Shown here one piece after another: positions 41,537 through 49,841 of a stretch of DNA of 64,000 bases. Both the position numbers and the translations under genes were made by a program. Location: assembly GCA_002353485.1 (NCBI GenBank), contig DEJS01000005.1:1-64000 (forward strand), read 5' to 3'. The notes under the pieces were generated by a model. That model was not told the DNA's origin. It did not search any database and saw only the letters and a list, made by a program, of their open reading frames with translations. How positions within the stretch are numbered: the first letter of the stretch is position 1; the number at the start of each line of letters is the position of its first letter. The stretch comes from Prevotella sp. UBA2742 (GTDB lineage Bacteria; Bacteroidota; Bacteroidia; Bacteroidales; Bacteroidaceae).

Positions 41537-44403
41537 TCGAAGCGAAGGATGGCGCTAAAGTTGATTTTGCCCTTGGCCCAATGTGGCTGTGCCGAAGGGC
41601 CGTTCAGGTCGGTAGTGTTCACCTTGTTGCGCACGGCGGGTATGACGCTGAGCAGCGAGAGTCCCGTCTGCGGCAGGTCGTAGAGCAGATGGTCGCGGCC
41701 GTCGCGTGGGGTGAAGACGCCGACGTAGAGGGGCCGCTGGAGTGCGTGCGAGGGTGAGATGCCGATGGCGCCCTCGCTGGTCTGCAGCTGCATCCACTCC
41801 ACCCCGGCAAAGTAGCCCTTGAACTCCGGGTATTGCCACGACTCGCCGGGGATGGGGTCGTTATAGTCGGTCTCGTAGTAGCCATACTGCGGGCCCTCCA
41901 TGCGGTTCTGCCACACGCGGTAAGGGCCGCGGCCCACCCACCGCTTGTGGCTGACCTTGTCCTCGGGGTAATCGAAGCAGATGCCCATCAGGTCTACAAC
42001 GCCGTTGAAGTGCACATCGGCCGAGAGCCACACGCTGCCGTCGCTGAAGAAGTGCCAGCAGACGGTCTGCAGACTGCCGTGGCGGTAGCGCACTGTGAGT
42101 TGGCCGCCGTCTGCCAGCTCGAAACCGCTAAAGGCCCCTTGGTCCAGGTATTCGGTGTATTGCGTCTTCTTCTGGAAAGCCTCCTTGTCGTCGTGGTTGT
42201 AGAACCCGTCCTGCGAGCGGTCGGCGCGCTTGGCGGCCACGAATCGCGGGCCGTTGCCCAGGCTGTAGCTGTGGTTGGCCGTCTTGACGCCGATGAGCCG
42301 TCCGTCTTTCTTTGAGAAAGCGTAGGAAGTGGTGCCCACGGTCACCGTGAGCGCCTGGTCGGTCTCCGTCTTGGCCATCGCCGTTCCGCCCAGAATGAAG
42401 TCCGAAGGGAATTGGTTTTTCCGCAGGTGTCGCCACGTCATCACCTGCTGGCCGTGCGGGTCGGTGGCGGTCAGTTCGAGCAGTGCACCATTGCCTTTGG
42501 GCATCGGCAGGGTGGTGCTCTGGCCCGGCTCTGTCGATGGCAATGCGATGGTCCCTTCGGCCACGGGCTTCTCTTCCGTTCCGCCGTAGTGGGGCATGTC
42601 TATCCATCGGTAGCCCAGCTTGCAGTCCTTCAGGTTGGTGAAGTCGTAGCGGTTGTCGAGGCAGATGCCGCTGTCGGTCAGCGTCAGTTGGATGGGGCTC
42701 CACACCTCGCGGATGGTGTAGTACGAGCCTTCCTTTTCCATGTGGGGCCCTACGATGCCGTCTGAGCCGAAATTGCCCACAGGGTCGAGTATGCCGCCCT
42801 GGTCGGTCCGCAGCACGGCCTGGTCCGTCAGGTCCCACAGGAAACCACCGGCACAGCGGGGGTTCGACATCATCAGCTTCCAGTAGTCCTTCAGTCCGGC
42901 ACCATGGCCACCGTCGTACAGACCATGCAGGAACTCGGTGGGCATGAAGATTTCCTTCTGCCGCATATACTCCGACGTCTCGCCCCACGAGCGATAGTGC
43001 TTCGTCTCGAAGCCATTGCGGTTGGCCCAGGGGTAGAGCACCACGCGCTGCTGCGGGTCGAACTTGCTGAAGACGGGTTCCAGCTCGTAGTTGAAGCCAC
43101 CCTCGTTGCCGTTGCTCCAGAAGATGATGCTGGGGTGGTTGACATCGCGCGTCACCATCTCCTCCACCGTCTGGCTTCCGATGATGGTGTTGTGCGCCCA
43201 GTGCCAGCCAGGCTGTTCGCACTCCACGTAGAGACCCAACGAGTCGCAGGCATCCAGAAACTCTGGGTCGGCAGGGTAGTGGCTCAGTCGCACGGCATTC
43301 ATGTTCATCGACTTTATCAGCAGCACGTCCTCGATGTTCTTCTGCTTCGACAGGGTGCGACCCGTCTCAGGACGGAACGAGTGGCGGTTGGCACCCTTCA
43401 CGATGACCTTTTGCCCGTTGATGAACAGACCGTCCTCCTGACAGCCGTAGACGTGGTTGCCCGTCTCCTTTCTGCTGGCTGCTGATGCAGGATAGCTATG
43501 GCGATACTCGATAGTGCGGAAACCAAACTTCTGGCGCTCCACATGGAGGGTACGCCCCTCAGCATTCTTCAATGTAAAGACGGCGGTATAAAGGTTGGGT
43601 TGTTCTGCATTCCAGGCCTTGATGCCCTTCGCGTTAAAGTCTATTTTCGCACCATCGCTGCTGATGGTATAGGCAGGGCTTTGTGCCACCTTCGTCCCGT
43701 TTGCATCCATGATATGAACGCTTACAGAACTGCCGGGTAGGGCGCGGTTCAGAAATACATCTGCCATGAACCTCCCGTCGTGTCTGGCGTCGATGGCCAC
43801 ACGGCTGATGTTCTGGGCAGGCTTGCTGATGACAAACACCGGGCGCCAGATGCCACCGAAGTTCCAATAGTCAGCGCGACGCTCAGCCAGGTTCACCTGC
43901 GGCACTGTGCTTTCCTTGAGGCACTCCACCTCTAAGCGGTTCTTCTTCTTGCCAAAGAATACACGGTCTGAGACATCCATCGTATGACGCGTAAAGCCGC
44001 CCTGATAGGTGCCGTTGCCTGCCTTGCGGCCATTAATCTGCACACGTATCTCCGTAAAGGCTGCCTCGAAGACCAACAGAATCTGTCTGCCCTGCCATTC
44101 TTGGGGCAGCGTAAACTCATGCTTATACAGACCTTTCTCGTCGGCAATGCCCTCGGGAGTAGCCTTGCCGTAGAAGCGCATGCCGTACTGGTAGGTGCCA
44201 AAGCCCTGCAACTCCCAGCACGAGGGCACCCCAATCTTGGTCCATTTGCCACTGTTTCGCCCGTCACTGCATTGAAAATCCCACTGCACCATGTCATCAC
44301 AGCCGTGACCACTCAGATACTGCCGCTGCGTCTCCACAGCCGTCTGTGCCTGCACTGCCAGAGCCATCAGCCCCAGCACTGCCAAAAGAAAAGTCCGTCT
44401 CAT
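41533..44403 (-). CDS. Secreted GH2 beta-galactosidase-like enzyme
   Basis: This 956-residue protein has a signal peptide (MRRTFLLAVLGLMALAVQA). The sugar-binding domain (KWTKIGVPSCWELQGFGTYQYG, LVFEAAFTEIRVQINGRKAG) and the Ig domain are followed by a TIM barrel with acid/base Glu434 (SNGNEGGF) and nucleophile Glu490 (MPTEFLHG). A C-terminal Bgal small-chain-like domain contains RWVGRGPYRVWQNRMEG. It is the first gene of the minus-strand operon (GH2, GH106, esterase, GH2) that faces susC/susD. No canonical promoter was found directly upstream. Confidence 0.85.
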   Translation of the reverse strand: MRRTFLLAVLGLMALAVQAQTAVETQRQYLSGHGCDDMVQWDFQCSDGRNSGKWTKIGVPSCWELQGFGTYQYGMRFYGKATPEGIADEKGLYKHEFTLPQEWQGRQILLVFEAAFTEIRVQINGRKAGNGTYQGGFTRHTMDVSDRVFFGKKKNRLEVECLKESTVPQVNLAERRADYWNFGGIWRPVFVISKPAQNISRVAIDARHDGRFMADVFLNRALPGSSVSVHIMDANGTKVAQSPAYTISSDGAKIDFNAKGIKAWNAEQPNLYTAVFTLKNAEGRTLHVERQKFGFRTIEYRHSYPASAASRKETGNHVYGCQEDGLFINGQKVIVKGANRHSFRPETGRTLSKQKNIEDVLLIKSMNMNAVRLSHYPADPEFLDACDSLGLYVECEQPGWHWAHNTIIGSQTVEEMVTRDVNHPSIIFWSNGNEGGFNYELEPVFSKFDPQQRVVLYPWANRNGFETKHYRSWGETSEYMRQKEIFMPTEFLHGLYDGGHGAGLKDYWKLMMSNPRCAGGFLWDLTDQAVLRTDQGGILDPVGNFGSDGIVGPHMEKEGSYYTIREVWSPIQLTLTDSGICLDNRYDFTNLKDCKLGYRWIDMPHYGGTEEKPVAEGTIALPSTEPGQSTTLPMPKGNGALLELTATDPHGQQVMTWRHLRKNQFPSDFILGGTAMAKTETDQALTVTVGTTSYAFSKKDGRLIGVKTANHSYSLGNGPRFVAAKRADRSQDGFYNHDDKEAFQKKTQYTEYLDQGAFSGFELADGGQLTVRYRHGSLQTVCWHFFSDGSVWLSADVHFNGVVDLMGICFDYPEDKVSHKRWVGRGPYRVWQNRMEGPQYGYYETDYNDPIPGESWQYPEFKGYFAGVEWMQLQTSEGAIGISPSHALQRPLYVGVFTPRDGRDHLLYDLPQTGLSLLSVIPAVRNKVNTTDLNGPSAQPHWAKGKINFSAILRFE

Positions 44404-44488
44404 ATATAGCTATACATTATTCTATATAATAAGACGGAGATATAAAAAAAATGTCGCCATTACTGCCAAACCCTGCTGCCATAAAATA

Positions 44489-44516
44489 ATTATCATTTTT
44501 TGATTATCATTTTTTG
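44489..44516 (+). repeat. Two tandem copies of a 14-bp AT-rich unit
   Basis: ATTATCATTTTTTG occurs twice back to back, followed by ATAATT, which can pair with the unit start. It lies upstream of the ATPase remnant. Confidence 0.8.
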
Positions 44517-44530
44517 ATAATTCCAAAATT

Positions 44531-44671
44531 ATGCCTATCTTTCCAGCTGTCAAGGGATTGTTGGAAAAGGATTTCGTCACTCAGGAAGACGGCGAATACT
44601 TCGTCTATGACCATTTCTTCCAACTTTGGCTTGAGAAGGAAAGCACACTGCGAGGCCTGTTCTGGGAATGA
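44531..44671 (+). pseudogene. C-terminal remnant of an ATP-binding (AAA/archaeal-ATPase-like) protein
   Basis: A 46-codon frame encodes MPIFPAVKGLLEKDFVTQED, then a segment containing YFVYDHFFQLWL and ending LRGLFWE. The pattern of a winged-helix end followed by V-Y-D-x-F-F-x-L-W-L is typical of the C-terminus of the large Bacteroidota ATP-binding protein family (DUF234-like). Nothing of the ATPase core is upstream, so this is a decayed fragment. Confidence 0.5.
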
Positions 44672-44780
44672 TTAGGGTGACGGGGCGAAGACCAAAAACG
44701 GCGAGCGTTTATTAAGGGTCGTTAGCGGATTTTTAGGCTCGTTAGCTTTTCTAAGCCTCGCGCAAATGCCCAGCAGAATA

Positions 44781-44895
44781 GCCTTACACGGGAAAAAGTG
44801 AATAGTGAATCCTCAGGCGTTTTTGGAGCCGTTGTCGCCCGGCAATTCACCATTCACTTTATTCACTTTTTGCTTTCCCAGCACCGGCGTAAGGC
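44781..44895. repeat. MITE-like imperfect inverted repeat
   Basis: The left end GCCTTACACGGGAAAAAGTG plus AATAGTGAAT pairs with the right-hand ATTCACCATTCACTTTATTC through GCGTAAGGC. The ends GCCTTAC and GTAAGGC are exact complements. No transposase is present, so a non-autonomous element or large stem-loop is the best reading. Confidence 0.5.
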
Positions 44896-44926
44896 AAAAA
44901 ACGGCAGTCTTGAGAGCCTGCACAGG

Positions 44927-44959
44927 TCCACCCTTGCTCCACTCTTGCTCCACCCTTGC
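44927..44959 (+). repeat. Three tandem copies of an 11-bp unit
   Basis: TCCACCCTTGC, TCCACTCTTGC and TCCACCCTTGC are adjacent. Outside this array and the elements listed, nothing recognisable was seen in the 654-bp gap 44404-45057. Confidence 0.85.
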
Positions 44960-45057
44960 TCTACTTTTTATCTAGTTATTTATGCCAAACTTAGAAATGG
45001 TTTAAGATTATGGCAAAATCAGGTTTTTGACTCCGTGGTGAGCAGGGAAAGCGGGGG

Positions 45058-46872
45058 CTAATACTCTACATTATAAACACCACTGGCTATTTTTTGATTG
45101 TTGTAATAGAACTCAAAATTGTATTTGCCAGGTGAGTAATATCGTAAAGAGGTGTACCCTTCTTCGAAACGGGCCCTATTTGATGTATAAGTATACTCTT
45201 CTCCCTCAGTCATATAAGTATAGATGTTGCCTAGAGGAAAGGTATTGCCTTCTGCTGAAATAACCTTAACACTGATAGTATAGCTTCCACTTACAAAACA
45301 TTCACAGGTGATACGAGCCCCCACATCTTTCGTACTAAATCTATTGAAATATGGGTTCTTGCTGTAGTCACCAATTATGTTTCCATTATTGTCAAAAGCA
45401 GCAAATTCCACATTTGTAATCAAGAATGGAGATGAAGTGCCCGCCGCCTGTTTGATATTGACTGTCTGTAAACCTGCCTTTGAAGAAAAGGTCACAGTAC
45501 CGCTACGGCTATAAGATGTTTTGTTGCTTCCTATATTAATATCTATGTCGGCACTGCCAGGAGCCCAGTATTCAGATAATGTTATCCATTCTGAATCTGT
45601 CCAGGCTACCCACTCGGAATTGGATGTGACCTTTACTTTTTTTCGTGCTCCTAAGGCCTTAATATCCATTGAATATTCAGTCAGGGTTAGATAATATCCT
45701 TCCTGTTTTACCTTGAACTGGGTAGATTTCCCTTCATAGAGGAAAGTGACATAAGCATTTCGCTCCACTCCTTCATTTACTGTGGCTGTAATAGTCATCG
45801 TTTCGTTTCTATTGCCAGCAGAAGGAGTTATTTGCAGCCAATCGTCAGTGATATAAGCTACCCAGTCTGTATTGCTGGCAATACTGATTGTCTTTGATCC
45901 TCCACTGATGTCAAAATCAAGTTCGGAAGGAGAGAATGTAACATAGGGCTCTTCAGGACTTTGAGCAACGTTGACGTCAACCTTGTTCTTGCCAATGATG
46001 AACGAGATTATACCATTTCGGGCGGAGGTGTTATTATTTGCCTCTCCTGTAACTGTCAGGGTGCTATTACCATTACCTGAAGTAGAAGAAAGACTAATCC
46101 AGTCAGCATCTTTTTCCACTTGCCAAGATGTATTACATCTGATGAATAACTGGATACTGCCCCCAGAAGTCGAGAAGTTAAGCAACGACCCGTCTATTTC
46201 ACCTTTTCCGCTACATGTCCTACACTTTCCGTCGCTATTTATACAACTGGCGCAATGGCCGTCTCCTCCGCATGTTTTGCAACTAGGATCACCTTTGCAA
46301 ACCCCACATCTACCATTAGGGTCTTTACAGTCTTGGCAAACCATTTTCCCATTACATGTATAGCATTTTTCTGCGAATTGATATTTCCCGTCACAATAAA
46401 AGCAGAACTTGTAACCTCCACAAGCACCACAAGGCCACTCCGGCTTTATAACCCAACCTACTCCGTTACAGCCACCGCAATACCCTGGGTATTTATGATT
46501 ACTACAATGGCTACAATCCACCTTTCCTATGCCATCACAACGAAAACATTTGCCTGTTCCATCGCATGTATCACATTCACCTGTTGAATTGCAAGATTTA
46601 CAATACTTCCCGCTGCCGTTACATGTTTTACAGCCCTTGCCAGTTCCGTGACATGTTGTGCAATCCGTACTGCCATCACATGTGGTACATGTTTGGGTAA
46701 TTTGCCAAGTGTTGTTACTTCCAGAATTGTCGCTTCCATTGTCATTAGGCCCATCCGGAATGATTTTAGGAGGAGTAATATCATCATCATGACTCCCTCC
46801 ACAGGCGGTAAATGCTGCGGGTATTGTTATGGCTAGCATAACAAAGCATAAGTGATTTAATAGTTTCTTCAT
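45058..46872 (-). CDS. Lipoprotein with about 16 CxxC zinc-finger-like repeats and BACON domains
   Basis: This 604-residue protein has a signal peptide with lipobox FTAC (C24) and an acidic Asp/Asn linker. Residues about 58-228 hold some sixteen CxxC units, many as CxxCxGxG (CTTCHGTG, CKTCNGSG, CDTCDGTG, CRTCSGKG). This pattern resembles the zinc-binding central domain of DnaJ, but there is no J domain. BACON-type beta-sandwiches follow (SGGSIQLFIRCNTSWQV, SGGSKTISIASNTDWVAYITDDWLQI, KKVKVTSNSEWVAWTDSEWITL), then a C-terminal beta domain. BACON domains are thought to bind carbohydrate or mucin. The Cys array could bind zinc or be disulfide-linked outside the cell. It lies 57 bp downstream of a second Cys-rich lipoprotein gene. 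The function is not recognised. Confidence 0.8.
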   Translation of the reverse strand: MKKLLNHLCFVMLAITIPAAFTACGGSHDDDITPPKIIPDGPNDNGSDNSGSNNTWQITQTCTTCDGSTDCTTCHGTGKGCKTCNGSGKYCKSCNSTGECDTCDGTGKCFRCDGIGKVDCSHCSNHKYPGYCGGCNGVGWVIKPEWPCGACGGYKFCFYCDGKYQFAEKCYTCNGKMVCQDCKDPNGRCGVCKGDPSCKTCGGDGHCASCINSDGKCRTCSGKGEIDGSLLNFSTSGGSIQLFIRCNTSWQVEKDADWISLSSTSGNGNSTLTVTGEANNNTSARNGIISFIIGKNKVDVNVAQSPEEPYVTFSPSELDFDISGGSKTISIASNTDWVAYITDDWLQITPSAGNRNETMTITATVNEGVERNAYVTFLYEGKSTQFKVKQEGYYLTLTEYSMDIKALGARKKVKVTSNSEWVAWTDSEWITLSEYWAPGSADIDINIGSNKTSYSRSGTVTFSSKAGLQTVNIKQAAGTSSPFLITNVEFAAFDNNGNIIGDYSKNPYFNRFSTKDVGARITCECFVSGSYTISVKVISAEGNTFPLGNIYTYMTEGEEYTYTSNRARFEEGYTSLRYYSPGKYNFEFYYNNQKIASGVYNVEY

Positions 46873-46892
46873 AGTTATATAGTTTTAGATTC

Positions 46893-46900
46893 CAAAAGTA
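46893..46900 (-). promoter_or_regulatory. Possible -7 box upstream of the BACON/Cys-rich gene
   Basis: The minus strand reads TACTTTTG 20 bp before the ATG, a full TAnnTTTG match. No convincing -33 element is present. Confidence 0.35.
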
Positions 46901-46929
46901 CGTGATGATCCATTTTTGTTTGTTAGTTC

Positions 46930-47619
46930 TTACCTGTATCCTGTGCCTCCGCAATGACTACATTTTCCACTGCCACCGCACCAACCACACTTACCATCAC
47001 CACCGCTGTGGAGACCGCCTGGTCTATTACAATAGGTACATCCATGACTTCCATCCCAGCCGCTTCCAAAGCATTTCCGGCAAACTCCATCGCCCCAGCA
47101 GGCATTTACCCCAGAGGTTGCTTCTCTACATTGCCCAGAACCTAAGCAGAATTTGCAATCTTTCTTGCTTCCACTACTACCACCATCATTGCCTCCTCCG
47201 CCGGAGCCTCCTGAATCATCATCTCCGCCCCAGTCGTCGTCACCCCAGTTATTGTCGTTGGGATTGTTTGACGAGTAACCTGTTCCTCCACAATTCGAAC
47301 ACTGACACGTTCCTCCACAATCCATACAAATGCCGGTTCCAGAACAAATAAAACATTTTCCTGTTATTATTGTATACCATTGCTGTCTTTCCTCATCCCA
47401 TTCGAGATAACTGTCTCGATTATCTCCATGACACGCTTGACAGACACCTGAGCCACTGCATGACTTACACTGTCCACTTCCGTTACATACTATACAAATC
47501 GGAATACTATTGCCCCCTCCGTTTTCATCATCGTCACTTCCGCCACAGGCAGTAAACGTAAGGGTCATAGCACAGGCTGTCAGTACAGCGGCTAAGAATA
47601 ACAAATGCTTTTTCTTCAT
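46930..47619 (-). CDS. Second Cys-rich (CxxCxGxG) lipoprotein
   Basis: This 229-residue protein has a lipobox FTAC (C25) and an acidic linker (GGSDDDENGGG). Two clusters of CxxC units (CIVCNGSG, CKSCSGSG, CFICSGTG, CSNCGGTG; then CKFCLGSG, CRKCFGSG, CGWCGGSG, CSHCGGTG) are separated by a Gly/Asp/Ser-rich spacer of about 45 residues. There is no BACON or other domain. It shares the architecture of the N-terminal half of the neighbouring 604-residue lipoprotein, so the pair probably arose by duplication and works together. Surface location is predicted from the lipobox. The function is unknown. Confidence 0.75.
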   Translation of the reverse strand: MKKKHLLFLAAVLTACAMTLTFTACGGSDDDENGGGNSIPICIVCNGSGQCKSCSGSGVCQACHGDNRDSYLEWDEERQQWYTIITGKCFICSGTGICMDCGGTCQCSNCGGTGYSSNNPNDNNWGDDDWGGDDDSGGSGGGGNDGGSSGSKKDCKFCLGSGQCREATSGVNACWGDGVCRKCFGSGWDGSHGCTYCNRPGGLHSGGDGKCGWCGGSGKCSHCGGTGYR

Positions 47620-47651
47620 AGTCGTAAAGTTTTAGTTAGTAATCTCCATTG

Positions 47652-47659
47652 CAAAGATA
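47652..47659 (-). promoter_or_regulatory. -7 box for the Cys-rich lipoprotein genes
   Basis: The minus strand has TATCTTTG 33 bp upstream of the start codon. The -33 element is weak. Confidence 0.5.
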
Positions 47660-47785
47660 GTGAAATAATTTTATCGGATAAAACGGCTTTTGGGTACGAA
47701 TTGGGCTGAGAGGGTAAAGACGTGGACATGAGGGCGAAAATAATAGATAAGAGACGGAAAATAATTAATCATAAAGCCAAACAGA

Positions 47786-47817
47786 TTTTGTAGTTTGGGA
47801 TTATTATTGTATATTTG
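47786..47817 (+). promoter_or_regulatory. Promoter of the LytS-type kinase gene, nearly leaderless
   Basis: TTTTG (47786-47790) and TATATTTG (47810-47817) have 19-bp spacing. The -7 box ends 5 bp before the ATG at 47823, which predicts a leaderless or near-leaderless message. Confidence 0.65.
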
Positions 47818-47822
47818 CAGAC

Positions 47823-49841
47823 ATGAAAGAAAAACTCAGGTACGTTGGTGTGCTCTTGCTGCCTGTTGCCATCCTGATGACGGTGGCATGTGGCGGTGGT
47901 GCGGGGAGTGCTGAACGTGGCATGCGGGCAGAGATGCAGCGTGTCCGAGACTCTATCAGCCTGAACCGTTTCGATGCTGCCCATCGGCTGATAGACCACC
48001 AGCTGGCTGAGGCCAAAGACAGCGACACCTACTATTCGTGGCTGGTTAGCAAGAACAGCACCTGGTATGCCCAGATGCAGGACGACTCGTTCGTGGTGAC
48101 CACCCGTCGCATCCACCAGTACCTGCTGCGCCATCAGCAGGAGCCTAACGAGGCCCGCCGCTGGCTGTGGGCGGAATGGCTGATGGCCCGTGGCGTCTAC
48201 TATGCTGTGCTGCGCGGACAGCTCGACTCTGCCATCGTCTGCACCCAGGAGGCCCTTCGCCACATGGAAGGGATGGAGCGCGACTGGGGCATGCGCATCA
48301 TGGGACTGACTAATCTGGCAGACTACTATCGACAGAGTGGCCAGCTCGACAAGAGCACGGACGTCTATCTGCGTGCCCTCAGTCTGGCGGACTCGCTGCA
48401 TGCCACCACCGACGAGCGCATAGCCATCCTGATAGGCATCAGCACGGCCTATACGTTTATGAACGACTATGCCAGCAGCGGCCAGTGGTGGGAGCGCACC
48501 CGTGAGCTGCTTCCCCAGATGCGACAGGCTGACCAGTTTATCTACTATAACAACCGTGGCAACGACTATTGCTTCCAGGAGCGCTATGACGAGGCCTACC
48601 AGAATTTTGCGAAGGCAGCCCAGCTCGTCAGGGGCAACCCTGACAAGAAGTGGGACTACCACACCAGCTGCGTCAACCTCGGACAGGTGTATCTGGCCAA
48701 GGGGCAGGCTGACTCCGCCCGCCTCTATATCCAGCAGGCTGATAGCTTCTTCAGGAAGATAGGCTATCCGCCCTTCGTCTATTATATCACCACGGAGAGG
48801 ATAGAGCTGGCCCTGCTCGAAGGGCGGACGGCTGATGCCTTGCAGATGGTGAGGGCTGGCGCCGGCGAACAGGCTGTTCACGACATGAAGGTGCCTCGCC
48901 TGAAGGCTGCAGAGCGCGTGTACGAGCAAACAGGCGACTGGCAACGGGCGTACCAGATGCGTCGACAGTGGCAACAGCTGAGCGACTCTGTGCAGAATGC
49001 CAAGGTGAAGATGCAGCTCAGTGCCCGACTGATGGAGTATGAGCACGACAAGCGCCTGGCTGACCAACAGCGTACCATCGAAAGCCAGCAGGCCACCACA
49101 CGGCTGGTATGGGCGCTGCTGACCATCGCCATATTGGCAGTGGCCGTGCTGGTGGTTGTCATGCAACTGCTGCGGAGGCGACAGCGACTGAGCGAAATGA
49201 CTACCCGCCAGCAGATAGTACGTCTGCGTATGGAGAACAACCGCAACCGCATCTCCCCACACTTCATCTTCAACGCCCTCAGCCACGAGATGCTGGCACA
49301 GATGGAGGGACGCAAGGTTGACCTCAATGCTCTGATCATGTTGCTGCGTCGTGGAGTAGAACAGGCTGACGTGCTGCAGACCACCCTGAAAGAAGAGCTC
49401 ACCTTCACCGAATACTATATCGAGATAGAGGGTCGCCAGATTGGCGAGGGCTTCCATTATATAAGAGAGGTGTCGCCAGAGATAGACTTAGAGGCTGTCC
49501 ACCTGCCTGCCATGACGCTGCAGATCTTTGCAGAGAATGCCATCAAGCACGGGCTGCGCCGCCAGCGTGGCACTATCACCATCCGTGCTACCAGACAAAC
49601 GGATGCCACCCTGCTCGAAGTGATTGACGACGGACAGGGACTGAGCCCCTCTTATCAGGAACATACCGGCATGAGGGTGGTGCGCCAGACCATTCAGCTA
49701 CTCAACGAGCACATTGCAGCGCCACACTCTCGAAGGGAGAATCGCCAGCACATCACCTTCGGAATAGAAAGTCAGGGGAAGGGTTGCCGCTCGTGGATAC
49801 TGCTGCCTGATAACTATGATTATGAACTTCAAACGATATGA
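47823..49841 (+). CDS. LytS-type sensor histidine kinase with TPR sensor region
   Basis: This 672-residue protein starts with a lipobox-like signal (MTVAC, C23). TPR-like helical repeats follow to about residue 400 (GLTNLADYYRQSGQLDKSTDVYLRAL, NRGNDYCFQERYDEAYQNFAKAA). A transmembrane helix lies near 425-445 (LVWALLTIAILAVAVLVVVM). The His_kinase domain has phospho-acceptor His480 (RISPHFIFNALS), and the ATPase domain has AENAIKHGL and IDDGQGL. A 30-nt palindromic element encodes IAAPHSRREN in a loop of the ATPase domain. The gene overlaps the LytTR regulator by ATGA (49838-49841), so the two form a two-component system. The signal sensed is unknown; the Cys-rich lipoprotein genes are divergent from it. 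Confidence 0.9.
   Translation: MKEKLRYVGVLLLPVAILMTVACGGGAGSAERGMRAEMQRVRDSISLNRFDAAHRLIDHQLAEAKDSDTYYSWLVSKNSTWYAQMQDDSFVVTTRRIHQYLLRHQQEPNEARRWLWAEWLMARGVYYAVLRGQLDSAIVCTQEALRHMEGMERDWGMRIMGLTNLADYYRQSGQLDKSTDVYLRALSLADSLHATTDERIAILIGISTAYTFMNDYASSGQWWERTRELLPQMRQADQFIYYNNRGNDYCFQERYDEAYQNFAKAAQLVRGNPDKKWDYHTSCVNLGQVYLAKGQADSARLYIQQADSFFRKIGYPPFVYYITTERIELALLEGRTADALQMVRAGAGEQAVHDMKVPRLKAAERVYEQTGDWQRAYQMRRQWQQLSDSVQNAKVKMQLSARLMEYEHDKRLADQQRTIESQQATTRLVWALLTIAILAVAVLVVVMQLLRRRQRLSEMTTRQQIVRLRMENNRNRISPHFIFNALSHEMLAQMEGRKVDLNALIMLLRRGVEQADVLQTTLKEELTFTEYYIEIEGRQIGEGFHYIREVSPEIDLEAVHLPAMTLQIFAENAIKHGLRRQRGTITIRATRQTDATLLEVIDDGQGLSPSYQEHTGMRVVRQTIQLLNEHIAAPHSRRENRQHITFGIESQGKGCRSWILLPDNYDYELQTI
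49713..49742 (+). repeat. Palindromic element inside the kinase ATPase domain
   Basis: ATTGCAGCGCCACACTC is followed by the CTCTC-GAA-GGGAG stem. It encodes IAAPHSRREN between LLNEH and RQHITFGIE. It is the only copy on the plus strand, and it is again in the sense orientation of its gene. Confidence 0.75.

Noticed and set aside
46239..46802. Cys-rich lipoprotein as a DnaJ chaperone
   Set aside because: There is no J domain or HPD motif; the protein has a lipobox and BACON domains, so only the CxxCxGxG pattern is shared.
47769..49457. 562-codon minus-strand frame opposite the LytS-type kinase
   Set aside because: It covers the kinase promoter and the His480 region, where the plus-strand protein is well supported, and shows no domain.
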